Positions 38,254 through 50,192 of a stretch of 64,000 nucleotides of DNA are shown here, piece by piece. The notes beneath the pieces were generated by a model. The model was not told where the DNA came from and searched no databases. It saw nothing but the letters and a program-made list of their open reading frames with translations. This stretch comes from Adiantum capillus-veneris (Eukaryota > Streptophyta > Polypodiopsida > Polypodiales > Pteridaceae), in assembly GCA_014529385.2 (NCBI GenBank), contig CM043954.1:3294501-3358500 (forward strand), given 5' to 3'. The stretch's first letter is position 1; every line of letters begins with the position of its first letter. The translations under genes were made by a program, and so were the position numbers.

Positions 38254-38344
<91 letters not shown>
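38254..38344. repeat. (TG)27 followed by (GA)19 compound microsatellite
   Basis: TG to 38307, then GA to 38343. The GA part is the inverted counterpart of the CT tract at 37990; the TG part has no counterpart. Confidence 0.97.
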
Positions 38345-38669
38345 ACGTGAAAGTGCACCTCCTAAATCAAATGCTACACAAGTACGGAGAGAGGAGAGGT
38401 AAGAGAAGAGAAGATAAATGCAAAGCATTGGGTACAATCTTCCCCATGCAAGAGTGAGCATTTTTCTTTTACACGTATTTAATAGATTTCTTGAATGCTC
38501 AAAACTATTACAAACTATCTGCCTCGATATAAAGTGACTGTAACTCATAAAAAACATTTAAATAATGAAATATCCATAAACATGCTATTTTTTTGCACAG
38601 CCTATAGTTCACTTATGCTTTTTTTTTCACCGGTCAGCTACAATAAATAACTATTTATCAAGTTCCATT

Positions 38670-38671
<2 letters not shown>

Positions 38672-38721
<50 letters not shown>
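38672..38721. repeat. (TG)25 microsatellite
   Basis: Followed by alternating 'gcacgcgcgcacaca', i.e. a purine-pyrimidine alternating tract that could adopt Z-DNA. Confidence 0.95.
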
Positions 38722-38722
<1 letters not shown>

Positions 38723-39500
38723 ACGCGCGCACACATGCCCGTGTGCGTGGAGGTAGGTAAGATGTAAGGCAAGGCATCATCAAGCCTTTTCAAACATCCC
38801 ATTTACCTAAGGCAAGATCTATCAATTTCTAAACTATTTAAGTATACCAATGAAAAAAAGATCATAATCGATAGAGAAAACCAAAAGGTAATCACTTTAG
38901 CATGCTAGATATTAGCCTTCCTTAGGAGAGCTTAAAAAGGTCTCTATAGGATTCCCAATTCTTTCCTAAAGAAAACAAGATATCCAAGTCATAGGCTTTG
39001 TAGGAAGCATACCAAAGAACTAGGTAGAATCTTTTTAATAAGAAAATCAAAATTACTACTCCATAATGCTCACTTTTACAAAGCGCATAGAGAATTCTAT
39101 CAAACAATTTTTGTTAGGTCAAGAACCAGCAGTTAACAAAATGTATTACATGAATTTTATGATCATTTTAAGGGCAGTAATCAAAGACCAAATCAACAAT
39201 TCAAAGCTCAAGAGATTAAGAGTTCACAATTCTCTTTTAATTTTAAAAAAGGTATTGTAATAGAGCCAGCATTAATTTTTTTATGAGCAGTGAAGAAAAT
39301 GTTTTTCAATACCCATCAAAGTGACCTCAATAAGGTTCATTAAGACCTATCTAGAGGAGAAAACTAGTTTGTAACACATCAAAAAACCATAACCAGAAGT
39401 CAAATAAGCAATCTAAGATCATGAAGCATTCATATCCACAATCTCAATGTTTGGAAAGTACTAACACGCAACAAAGAGTGATATTCGTGGTGTAGAGTGA

Positions 39501-39538
<38 letters not shown>

Positions 39539-40189
39539 TTATGTGCAGATCCCCAAAATTGGTAGTTATTGCCAAGTTCAAAATCCTAATGAAGGTAGGT
39601 AGCCATGTAGCCCAAGGGAGGGTTTTCGTGGGTTATGTATGGATTTTTTCAAGGGTGCAATACCATAATAGGTGCAACTAAAAGAGAACCACCACTTTCA
39701 AGAAGGGAAACAGTTGTTTAAATCCAATATAAGGCACAATAAATCATAAGCATGAGGAGTAGATAATATACACTCTCAAGTGTCACAAAAAGCCTATCAA
39801 GACAAGGTCCTCATTAAACCACTTAAAGAGGATGAGCATGCTTGGAGGGAAGTTTTCTAGAGAAAAATTTGGTAGGGAGGAGGTCTTGTATAGGTTTTGA
39901 AGTCATATAGCAATCTTAGATCCTAGTGTAGGGAACTTTTTTTGGAGGGAAAAACTTGAGCAATTTGAAAGTGGTATCAAATTAGTATATTCAACCATTT
40001 AGATATGAGCTAGAGAAGAGTGGATCCTTAAAAAAAATAAACACAAGGTTGACCTTATGAATTGATAGCATTAAGTGAAGCCAAGATGAGAGAGCAATCA
40101 ATTCTTTAAGCAAGTACACAAAATATGCATTATGTGTGTGTGTGTGTGTGTGTGTAAACACACATATATGCAAACACACATACACATAC

Positions 40190-40227
<38 letters not shown>

Positions 40228-41138
40228 TTCGAAGGATCAACCATGGAAAACTTACCATACTACATAATTGTAGGGGAAGGAGGTTCTCAAATGTTCTAAA
40301 TAAGCATATAAATTAGGAGTAGATGCCCAATCATTTCTCTTCTAAAATTATAAAGGTTTTGTGTGTGTGTGTGTTTTGGGGAGGGGGCGGGGGCGGGGGG
40401 GGGGGGGGGGGGGGGGGGGCCTAGGATATAAGTTTCACTTGAGGGGGGAGGGGAAAAGGGGAAGGATAGAAACATATCTTCTTTCTATAAAGTCTATCAA
40501 TAACATACATCACCATGGACATATGCAAATAGATAGTTTGATGAATACATTAGAGGCCAACATTGCTAGCACTAATTGTGTAACTCTCATCTAATATCAC
40601 TTGAAAGTAAGTCTTTGATATTACAAAATTTAAACCCTATTCATATAAAGCACCTCAAGTTTATTTATACGCACGCGCTACCATCAAGGATAGAGTAATG
40701 AGTGCTTCTTGATTTTTTGTCTTTGAATCTTAGGAATGATGAGAATCCCATGAAGCTATATTGACATTAAAATATTTTGAAAACCAAAACAGAGAGTTTA
40801 CTACACAACAGATTTAGCTATAGTGTGTTTTCAAAGAACCATAGAAAACCTTATATAAAAGATATTGATGTACTAATCCCTTATAAGCATAAGAAGGGGG
40901 GTCATAATTACCTTATATATGGCATAAATAAAGAGTTTTCTTAAACTCTCCATAAGAAGGGGAGTCATCTTTACCTTATATCTTGCATAAATAGGATTTT
41001 CTTAAACTCTCCATTCGCAAATGGCATGTCCTTTTCTATAACGATTGGATCCCCTGGGGTATATATGTGTTATGGTTATATGTATGTTTATCTATATATG
41101 TATCTATAATATAAATAGATAAACATGCATACATACAT
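38722..41138. other. No recognisable gene; microsatellites
   Basis: AT-rich. Contains (CA)n at 39502-39536, (TG)n at 40134-40155 and 40195-40223, and a G-rich tract at 40376-40419 including 25 consecutive G. A direct repeat 'ataagaagggg.gtcat' occurs near 40890 and 40955. No supported ORF. Confidence 0.6.
40376..40419 (+). repeat. Poly-G tract
   Basis: Mostly G with a few A/C/T, ending in 25 uninterrupted G (40395-40419). It could form G-quadruplexes and is error-prone in sequencing. Confidence 0.9.
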
Positions 41139-41353
41139 ATGTTGGAGAATGAATGTAGAAAATATTGACCTTTGAGTTTCAAAGAGAGTAACACTATTTG
41201 ATTGGTGTTATACATATACATATACATACATGTGTGTGTGTGTATAACACCAATCAAGGCCCCTTAGCACGTAGCTATATATAGACCCATGTTTTGCATG
41301 CGTTACTGGCACTTTCCCAGGGTCGTGCCTTCCTAGTCCTACCTTGGCCTGAC
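41139..41353 (-). repeat. Probable short gypsy LTR (minus)
   Basis: On the minus strand it starts TGTCAGGCCAAGG after the run 'gacgaaaacacttctccatg', paralleling the chromovirus 3' end at 3480-3525. Its other end 'ttggagaatgaatg' has a relative at 44003-44060 ('ttggagaatgaagagagc', 'aaatattgacctttg'). Contains a perfect 16-bp stem (41198-41213 TTGATTGGTGTTATAC with 41242-41257). Confidence 0.5.
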
Positions 41354-44002
41354 ATTAGTCCCTCCATGGAGAAGTGTTTTCGTCCTTGAAACAAAAGCGG
41401 ACAATTTCTCCTTAACAACACTAATTTTTTCCCGTTTGAAACACAACTACAAAGTGCTCGTTAAAGTTGGGAACATGATCAGTCATACTTTGCTAGACAA
41501 TCTATACAAATTGTCAAAAAACAACATGGTTAACTCTGGCGTTTAGGCAACCTATCTACAATCACCCATACCAAGTCATGACCTCGTATGGTGATTGGCT
41601 GACCCACAATAACTCCATACAGATACTGCACTTATTGTGTTGAGAAAGCTTCATAAGTAGTCAAATACATAAATTTGTATGGCATTGCAGATATGACATT
41701 GCTAAGCACTAGGGCTCATAGCACCTAGTGTGCATACATTAGCAAAAACATATCTTAACCTGCATTTCCACGATTTGAATGGTTTAAATCATAGCATACA
41801 TGAAAGTTGAGGGAGTATATGTGTAAACAGCTCTTGTAAAAAGAATTAAATACTTCCCTCCTTGTAGCGTAGCTATTCACAATAGGCTATATGGTACAAG
41901 TACTAGATAGTCTTGCTAAAACGTTTAAACCTTGATAGAATGTGATAATAAACCACATCTAGGTATAAATAACGAAACTTTTTTATTAACATGACACAGC
42001 TTTGCTACAAAAAAAAAAAAGGCATGCAAAATTGCATCCTAAAAAGTCAAAACAACCATCCATTGATGTTGTTTGATAGTACTTGTGGGTGATAGTAACA
42101 AATCTCACTAAGTATTTGACAATTTCTTGCCACTAAAACTATTCTCAATATGACATGGTTGAAGCGGTCTATTAAACGGGTTTGACCAACACATAAGGAC
42201 TCTATTGCGACGTATAAATAAGAAAAAAGCGCTAGTGTCGGTCCCAGAGACTCGTATTCTCTACATGTGGAATATGTCTCATATAATGATGTCAGGAATA
42301 TGACATCTGTCAAGTACAAAATGTACTTGTGTGTGGAGGTAATCGAAAACACTTAGTGATAGGAGTGAGAGGGACCCTTATAAACCTTGCTCCACACTAG
42401 CTAAACCATGTTGTATATCTTGTGATTGACAACACATGCCAGACCAATCCCCACCTTGTAGACCTATAACCATCATAATAGAGGGGACCACTAAAATGTG
42501 GATCCTCAATTCCATCCTAGGAAAATTAAACACGGATAAGAAAAAATTCAGGTATTGTGTACACTATCCTCGAATCATTCCCGAAACTGCTACCTTGTAG
42601 CTATGCATGGCCTAGTCACTTGCATCCAAAACAAGTAGTGAAACACCCTTGTGCAACCTAGAACAACCATTGGTTGCATTTTGGACAAGAACCATGGGTC
42701 TTGCCTTGGTAACCTAAAACCCTTGGTCAAATCCAAAAGTATATTACTAAAATTACTAGGTAGATCGGTACCATCACAAGCTACCTTACTACGAAGTGAT
42801 TGTAAGCAGATTCTACTACCCCTTGGCAATTTAAAACTTCTTTCCTTGAAAGCAAAAATGTGAAGGATCACATACGTGACAATCGACGCATATGGAGTGA
42901 TTTGTCAAAAGTTGGGTCATACCTTTAAAAATACAACTCATGTAGACACAATCAGTGCTATAGACTAAGCAAAAGTTCCTCTCAGGTTGGAATCTTATTC
43001 ACAATTGGATCGTTGAAACAATCATATCTCCCCATTGAGAGAAAAATTGTCAAAAGCCCAAAGGAAAGTACTCATACCAAGCAGTCTTTGGTTTTTGGTT
43101 GGAAAACAAGAGATTGCCCACCTTGAGATTTTCTTGAAAGAGGCATGTACTGTTATCAAAGAAAAGAGTTGCTTGATAGGTGAAACCATGCCTATCAACT
43201 ACATAATAAGAGCAGCTTCTTTAGTGCATGCATCTTGTACATAAAACCAAGGATATGTAGAGTACCTATCGATGCGATCATATGCAATGAGTAAAGGAAA
43301 AGATACCAAGTTCAATTTTTAATGAGTACAATGTGAAAACTATGATTAACTCTTGCGACATTTTCAAGAGTCATCAATAAAAATCACTGAAGATAAACAA
43401 AATCTTACCTATTCGGAAGTAATCCCGTGACTCCATCGCGTGCTAATACCGCCTACATTTAGATCCACCTTGTCAAGCAAAAAAGCAAGCAACAGGTGGA
43501 AACAATGTCCTTGGCAGAGTATCCTACATCATAGCAGAAGCAAAAGAATTGCTTGTGTGGAACTAAGTGAACTGTACAGATATGCCTTGCATGCTATTCA
43601 AAATATTATGATTAGCCCTTGGCTACAATAAAATACCTACCTCTACATTCTTAACCGATACATGTGCCTTGCATTATCAAGAAATCCAAAGTCCATGAAT
43701 AGAGCATGGGCATGGGTAGAAGCCTTGCTTCCAATTATAGCCTAGCCACTCATTTGGTTCTCGCTTTCTGGAAATCCAAAAGTAAGTGCTTGACTGAGAG
43801 GAAAACTTAGTTTGATTTTGGAATCCTTGATTGAATACTCCATGACTTTTGAAGTATACTACTTTGACTATAGCTCATAGCTGTGGATTGTGTGATACTT
43901 AGAAGTCATTGTATGTATTTTCTAAGTCCCTTGGCTTGGTGCATATCAAAACCCATCGAATGATCATGCACATATTTCTTGGTATACTTTTTTTTATGCA
44001 AT
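41354..44002 (-). pseudogene. Poorly preserved gypsy interior with an integrase trace
   Basis: Only one block is recognisable on the minus strand: TIRGHDLVWVIVDRLPK near 41550-41600, the segment following the first catalytic Asp of chromovirus integrase. The remaining 2.3 kb gives frames up to ~100 codons without recognisable motifs. The position between two related end sequences (41139 and 44003) suggests one old element. Confidence 0.45.
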
Positions 44003-46396
44003 GATTGGAGAATGAAGAGAGCAAATATTGACCTTTGGAATTTCGAAGAGAGTTATTCTATGAGAAAGTAAAATAGAGTGGAAGCACCATGAATAAGATT
44101 ACGGCAAAAAGGTGCACCACAGGACTATGGTTTCAAAAGGTTGATGTTACCTCCACAAATGTGAAAGGTTTCGTACACATTTTTACAAAACCAAAAGGTT
44201 TACACTTAAGGGAGAAAATACATGTTGAAGGACAAATGAGATGCAAAAAGACACTCATGAGTCATGACTAAGGAAGTGTCAAAAGATTAATGCCACTTTC
44301 AAGTGCATGAAAATGTTTTGTAAGATCTTACAAGAATTTTACGAAACTATAACAACAAAATGCAGCTTATAGCGAGTTGAACCAAAAGGCAAAGTGGAGA
44401 AGGGCATGTGTGATGGTTTAAAGCATTCTTTTGCCTCTTCCAAATCCCAAGAGATGCTTCAAAAATTCAAACTTTGAATACGTCCGCCTCTTAAAAATTC
44501 AATATTATTATTTTGGAGAGGGAAAAATCGGACATAACTTACAAATCCAAAATCGATTTGCAAAAGTTTCTTTTCAATCTATAGCTCTTTTCAACCTCTA
44601 CAACTTTGTACAAGTCGTCAATAGCTAAGTAGAAGTTCATTTGACGAGATTATCAGAAAGTATCTTCATCTGGAATTCATAACCAAAGCAATAAGGATTC
44701 CAATCCTCTACAAGACTTATTCTACTTATTCATCAATGCTTTGAAGTAGATTTCTTTTACTTGAGCGGGCCGCGATGCCGAGCACAAGTGCTCGGTCTAC
44801 TCTCGCAAGGCGAAGCTTTGAAGTAGAGGACAACAAATGATAATCAAGGAAGCTAGTTAAGTTGTGGGGATCATGATGATTTTAGTCTCTAAAGTCCTAT
44901 GTCTACTCAAGCTTCTCTTTATTGCAAAGAGCTCCAAGAGCATGAATAATAAAAGCCTAATAAAAAGGGCAAAAACTTTATAAAAGTCCGGCCATCAATC
45001 TTGTGTAGTCTCATGGTCATAATCTTTTCCTTGATACTAGTTGTAAGCACATTCATTTGAATATGTGTGTGAACACTAATAATGCACCCAAAATTGTAAC
45101 CTATGCTAGGGTGAGTTCTGCACCCAAAAACGTAAAACCTATGCTAGGGTGAGTTCAACCTTAAGCATGCTGAATCTAGTCAAGGTTTCAAAGATCTATC
45201 AATGCGATGCTCATCTTGTTAGAATCATAAACTTACTACTTATGAGCAGCTTTTCAAGATAAAGCTTCTAAATTCACAAAATAGATCCAAAAATAACGGA
45301 GGAAAACAATATCGGCCATGTCCACTTGCAGACCTAGAGGTTATAACACATTGGGAGTAAGGTCGGATGTTTTCTAAGGATGTTGCCCCATAATTGGATG
45401 TTTCTTGCATTATGTTTTATTTCGCAAATAAGCTTGTTTACTTCCCATGGCTATGCACACGAGTCCCAACAGGGCGAACAAGCTGCGAGCCAAGAATGTA
45501 AAAAGTAAGAATGGAGATCCAGTTCACCTGGATTACGCCATTCCATCTTACACTTTTTACTGTTAAAACTGGACTCTCGCATCAATAATATGAGCCGGCT
45601 CAAAGGCAGAATCAAGCATTCTAAGGCGGTAATGGCCCTTCAACTCCAGGCAGAGATGCTGGTTGTCACTTGGCATCTTCAAGGAAGACAGGACAGAAAC
45701 AGCCCCAATCCTTCTCGCCCACAGGCAAGGCCACCACCACAGCCAGGGTGTTTGAGCAGCTCCCTCAAGCAAGAACCAAGCAAGCTAAGATTGGCACATC
45801 TGCCCCTATCATTCTCTACAAAACTTGCTCACCTTCCACATGCAGACCACATTCACATAAAAGATTACATCGATCATGTACTTCTAGCCCATCCCAAAAT
45901 GTATGATCATGTGAAGTCAAAATCACCTGCTGAATATTCTCTACTGCTAACCCCATTCTATGACAACCTGGGTTGAAGATATCAATAAGCAGGGATAGAT
46001 AAAGCCTATCATCCACCTGCACTTGCTGATTTTTCCTATAACTTACCCTCGGCTAACCCTCCTATGCGACAAGCGACATGGGTTGAAGACAAACAAAAGC
46101 ATGGAAGGATAAACGCATTAGCGATGGCATTGAAGCCTACATAAGTATATCTACTGTAGAAATGACCGAATAAATGGTGTCTACGGACGGTCCAGACAGT
46201 CTGGCATAAACAAGTATAAACACCATGATACAAAATAGAGAGATAAAGAGAGAGACATAAAAGCCCATGGGAAATCGCAAAAGAGAAGCGGAAACGGCTT
46301 TAAAAGCATGTGCCTTTGCCAACCCTCTTTTCCTTCACCTCTAACCCTCAAGAAGGCGACGTTAATTTACAATTACAACAGGTCAACACCTGCGTT
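44003..46396. other. Intergenic, 3' side of the CONSTANS-like gene
   Basis: Starts with a repeat of the 41139 end (44003-44060). Contains the perfect hairpin CCGAGCAC-AA-GTGCTCGG (44778-44795) in a local GC-rich island, and a ~40-bp direct duplication near 45085-45160 ('cctatgctagggtgagttc'). The 128-codon plus frame at 45590-45976 shows no family and is not called. The 3' UTR of the gene must end in the upper part of this stretch, but no clear AATAAA was found on the minus strand. Confidence 0.5.
44778..44795. other. Perfect 8-bp stem hairpin with 2-nt loop
   Basis: CCGAGCACAAGTGCTCGG inside 'gcgggccgcgatg...tctactctcgc', unusually GC-rich for the surroundings. Confidence 0.7.
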
Positions 46397-47603
46397 TTAG
46401 AATGAAGGTACAACACCAAAGCCTGAATCAGGCACAACAGAGAACATTGGTTCCACGTCAACTTCTTTCCTCTTGGCAAACCTACCCTTTATCCTTGGCC
46501 TGGTCTCCGCATACGCCTTCCTTGAAGCATACCTGATAGTCTTCTCAAACTTCCTATTCTTCTTCTTCTCTTTGTACCGCAAGACCCTCGCTTCCCTTGC
46601 CATAGGCTCCAGCTGTGAGATGCTTTGAACTCGAGGGAGTCCACAAGATCCGGCCGGTGTAGATATGTCACTGAATGTGGAATCTGGCACCACACCAAAC
46701 TCCATCGAGCTTGATGACAACTGCACAAGGAAATAAAGGTGTTTCAATAAACGCGCAGACACATTGGCGAAGGCAATAAATACAAAGGTCACAGTGCAAG
46801 CAGGTGCTTACGCTATGACTTAAAGATGCCGAACTGAAACCAACCCCGTTCTTTGAGGCCATTTCTCCCTCCACAACATGAGGAGCACTAGGAGGTGGCG
46901 ACATTGGGACATGCACATGCGGATGATGCACTGGCACTATGCTGTCTGCTCCCACAGTCTGAACAAACTGCATGTCAAAAAATGGATCCACATCAGGGAA
47001 GAATTCCAAGCAACTATCACACTCTGATTTCACTTTGGGGAGCTTGCCGCTCGTGGGAGGCGTCGTTAAGCTGCTGGAGCCACTGTTGCACGCCTCATCT
47101 GAAAAGAGAGAGGGCCCTGTTACCACATCATCGAAGCTTTCAACTATTGGACCATGTTTAGTGGTTACATCTGAAGGGAGGAGCCAAGACTCCGCCTCTG
47201 CAGCAGATCTCTCGTCATCATCCTCTTCTCCGTCAGAGGTTGCACTGCCACAACCGCCGACATCTGATGAATGTGGAGCAGCAACATTAACATGGGAGAG
47301 CTTAATGAGTCCTGGGGATTCATAGAAGGGCAGAACAGGAACCCTCTCATGACGATTCGCCAGGGGATTAGCAGAGTGGATATCTGCATCACAGGAGAAG
47401 CAGAGGTATGCCGCATCCGCCTTACATGTTACAACAGCAGGTGCCTGCTCACAGACCTCACACATCCACACGCGTTCATGGCGAGAGGCTAACTTGTTGG
47501 CGCCATGGACTTTGAGATCGCAGGCCAAACAGAGATATGCAGCATCTGCTCTGCAGAAGACAAGGGCCGTGGAGGTCTGGCAGGCATCGCAAGACCTAGG
47601 CAT
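46397..47603 (-). CDS. COL: CONSTANS-like B-box/CCT zinc-finger transcription regulator, two exons
   Basis: Spliced product of 371 aa from exon 1 (47603-46812, 264 codons) and exon 2 (46720-46397, stop TAA), with a 91-bp phase-0 GT-AG intron. Two tandem B-boxes occupy residues 5-45 and 48-88, with all zinc ligands (C5, C8, C17, D20, C25, C28, H33, H42; second set from C48). Residues after 88 hold an acidic stretch and the middle motif [15 protein letters not shown] followed by SIVPVH. The CCT domain (about 306-350) contains [20 protein letters not shown] and [20 protein letters not shown]. The protein ends FGVVPSF, the COP1-binding-type VP tail of group I COL proteins. Known relatives act in the nucleus in photoperiod and light responses through NF-Y binding of the CCT domain. 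The ATG at 47603 is chosen because the frame upstream starts only with GTG and MPRSCDAC fits the family start. No damage is visible: the one intact host gene in the window. Confidence 0.96.
46721..46811 (-). other. Intron of the CONSTANS-like gene (91 bp)
   Basis: Minus-strand donor AGC|GTAAGC and acceptor TTGTGCAG|TTG. Removal joins SASLSHS to [13 protein letters not shown] in frame. The position between middle region and CCT domain is that of the single intron in group I COL genes of other land plants. Confidence 0.93.
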
Positions 47604-47690
47604 ACTACAGATCTGATCTGTTTGCAGCACCACAACCACCCACTTGGAGGGGAGGAGCTAGGGCTGAGGTCAGGGAAAGGGGGTTTCTCT

Positions 47691-47733
<43 letters not shown>

Positions 47734-48140
47734 GCGCTGCAGGGGGGCAGAAAAGGTGAAGGGGACAAAGCAACGAGCGCCATGAGAAGAGGGCAGAAAC
47801 GCAAATTCGACTCCCGAGAGACGAGTTTCTGATTTGCAGCAGCAGATCCGGATACCTACTTGGCTTAGAATGAGCGAGGGCCCTCCACCGGACCTCACCT
47901 ACCTCCTCCATTCCGCCCTATTGGATAATGCTGACTCCCCGCTTGGGCCCGTTTCACGTGAATCCTCCGAAAAAGCCCGAGACGGAAAAGTGGGATCACG
48001 ACGTGCAGGGATGTGCGGCCACCTTAAAGCTCGGGAAGCAGCTGGCGGCTCAGGAAAAGGTATAATTTTCACAAGAAGGATTTGAGGCCGGCTCAAATTT
48101 CAAAAAATTTAGTTGAAAAGTTTAATTTTATATAGAATTT
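47604..48140 (-). promoter_or_regulatory. 5' leader and proximal promoter of the CONSTANS-like gene
   Basis: Minus-strand signals upstream of the ATG: a (GA)18 tract (47696-47731) in the leader, a CCAAT box (47920-47924), a G-box CACGTG (47955-47960), and a TATATAAAA box (48127-48135). CCAAT plus G-box suggest a start near 47830-47890; the TATA box would instead place it near 48095. In the second case an upstream ATG at 47911 in good context would open a 140-codon frame overlapping the main ATG. G-boxes are typical of light- and clock-controlled genes. Start site not determined by sequence. Confidence 0.55.
47696..47731 (-). repeat. (GA)18 tract in the COL leader
   Basis: GA on the sense (minus) strand, CT on the plus strand. 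Such tracts in plant leaders can bind GAGA-type BBR/BPC factors. Confidence 0.95.
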
Positions 48141-48209
48141 TCCATCTCAAATGTGATTTTCCCTTTCTCAGGAAGGGTGTCAGCTCCATAAAATGATTTT
48201 CCCATGGTT

Positions 48210-48278
48210 GTTTTTTTTTCTTTTTTTCTGTTTTTTTGGGGGGGGGGGGGGGGGAGGGGGAGGGGGGGAAGGGGGGGG
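48210..48278 (+). repeat. Poly-T then poly-G tract
   Basis: T-rich 48210-48237 joined to G-rich 48238-48278. It lies about 80 bp beyond the candidate TATA box of the COL gene and may be a length-variable or quadruplex-forming element. Confidence 0.9.
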
Positions 48279-48950
48279 CAACTCGATTTGGCCCATGTCA
48301 CGCAAGGGCGGTGCCCAATTGTGATGTGGCCTAGATTGTTCACCTGCCCATGAGATTCAACTCGTGTCCGTCTGGACTTGCATGTCACATGTGAAAGATG
48401 TCCATTTCGTTACTTTAGTTTACATTAGCGCTTCATATCAAAAAGATTGGTTTAAGCAACATTTGGGCGTTGGTGGTCAAGCAAGACCCCTCGGACAAAT
48501 CCAATGCTCAGAGTGGACGTGAGTTGGCAATCCATGTCAGCACGCACACTCCTCGACCACCTCAACATGTCGTGTGTCTTACCGGAACATTGTGACACCT
48601 CGGCCACCTCAACATGCAGCGTGTCTTACCGGAACAATGTGACAGCAGCTTCGTCCTCTTCGCTACCAAGAGAGCACGCAATGGAAACGAAGGTTGCTAC
48701 TTCACTACAAAAAATGATAAGATGGTGTACAAAATATTAGGGAAATACAAAACATTGAGATAACTATGTACGATGGTCAACCTGAATCCGCTAGTCGATG
48801 AGTTGGCAAGATAAGTTATGGTCAGTAGCGGTAGGTAGACCATGTCTATGAAGTCCGGTTGTATCACCATTGTTCGCCTAGATGACTTCTTGCCTACATT
48901 ACAACTGAGCCACAGAGATTTTTTGTTATGCATGCTATGGATAATGTGTG
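48279..48950. other. No recognisable gene
   Basis: Contains a short direct duplication near 48550-48640 ('cacctcaacatg', 'gtgtcttaccggaaca' twice). No supported ORF. Confidence 0.5.
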
Positions 48951-50192
48951 GTAAGTGGATTATTCGAGTGCATTGAATCACACAACTAGGTGGATGGTTT
49001 GAGGACCTGCAAACTCTAGACAATCCTCGTTATATGGAGACTAGGGATGCTACATCACATTATTGCGCATATAGGGTATGTGCCCTTGTCCTTGAGAGAT
49101 GATAAAGTGAAGTGCCTAACTGATGTACTATATGTGCCCAATACTACAAACAACTTAGTGTTTTTTGGGCAAATGATTGAGCAAGAATTTTAGGTCAAGT
49201 TCGGTTCAGATGGTCTATATATAGATGAGCACAAGAAGAATAGAAGGTTGACTACACAAAGGGCAAATGTCCACTCTCGATGTTAATATACACGAGATGA
49301 AAGCTACCATGTTGCAGTCACGAGGTGTTGCAAACATTGACATTTGGCATAAGCATATTCAGCATGCAAATGTGCAAAAGGTGAAAACAATGCAAAGCCA
49401 TGACCTTGTCTTAGGTTTGCCAATGTTTAAAGCGTCTTGAATGTAGCATAAGGTTTGTGAGGCTTGTCAGTTTGGAAAGCAGGCAATGGCATCTTTTTTC
49501 TATGACAAGCATGTAAGCAAAAAATCTATTGAGTACTATCCTCTAATGTATGGGGTCTTGTGAAGTAAGCATCTAGGATGGATGAGGTTGTTTATAACGT
49601 TCTTCTACAACAACATAAGGAAAGTATGGATGTAATTCATGAGGGAGAAAGTAATGTCTTCACTCAATTCTAGAATTTTAATGTTGTGACTGAAAAACAA
49701 AGTGTATGTACAATGCCTAATGTTGAATGGAGGGGAAGATACTTCTCCGATAAACTCAGTGGTTTTCTAACACAAAATGGATTTCAAAAATAATTTTTGT
49801 GCAAATATACTCAACAGCAAAATGGTGCTCTTCAGTAAAAGCACGAGTACATTGCACAAAGCTCTTGCACAAGTTGCAAGAGCTTTGATGTGAATGGGAA
49901 GAATATGCATCATGCTATTGGGTTGAGCCAATCTCTACAGTTGATTCACACTACTACTATATAATACGATATTTGAGAAGAAGCTTAATCAAAATTGAAT
50001 TTTTCACACCTCAAAGTTTTTAAGATGTGTTGCTTATGTGCATGTGGATGATGAGATGACAACTAAGTTGGATAAAAATGTGTGTTTATTGGCTATACCC
50101 TTGAGAAAAAAGGCTAACAAATGCTACATGCATCAAGCAAGGTAAGCAATGATGTTCTTTTTTTATGATATGAAGAGCTAGTATGCAAATTT
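48951..50192 (+). pseudogene. Ty1/copia relic 3, interrupted by a solo LTR
   Basis: Protease end KCLTDVLYVPNTTNNLV (49112-49162), GAG-pre-integrase DIWHKHIQHANVQKVKTMQ (about 49340-49395) and CEACQFGKQAMASF (49458-49500). Integrase: VLFITFFYNNIRKVWM-like stretch (49590-49635), YFSDKLSGFLTQNGFQK (49740-49790), CKYTQQQNGAL (49800-49835), then capsid-to-RT junction FKMCCLCACG/AYVHVDDEMTTKLDK in two frames (50020-50075). It stops at 50192, where the solo LTR is inserted; the short stretch after 51783 may continue it. Many stops and shifts. Confidence 0.85.

Larger units (their letters stand above)
37640..38680. repeat. Second large inverted repeat, arms ~480 bp, short loop
   Basis: The left arm (about 37640-38115) and right arm (about 38160-38680) are inverted copies: 'gtgcactttcacatgctctt' left pairs with 'gagcacgtgaaagtgcacct' right, and 'aatgctcactcttgca' left with 'tgcaagagtgagcatt' right. 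(CT)n at 37990-38036 faces (GA)n at 38307-38344, with a (TG)27 tract only on the right side. The loop near 38120-38160 contains CTCTGATACCA, the reverse complement of a Met-tRNA primer-binding site. Arms are more diverged than in the 36.4-kb palindrome. Confidence 0.85.

Noticed and set aside
40361-40594. Gly/Arg-rich 77-codon frame
   Set aside because: Produced by the poly-G tract.
45590-45976. 128-codon plus-strand frame downstream of the COL gene
   Set aside because: No family resemblance, and it overlaps competing frames in the presumed 3' flank.
46036-46322. Hydrophobic minus-strand frames after the COL stop codon
   Set aside because: Lie in the probable 3' UTR; no signal peptide or homology pattern.
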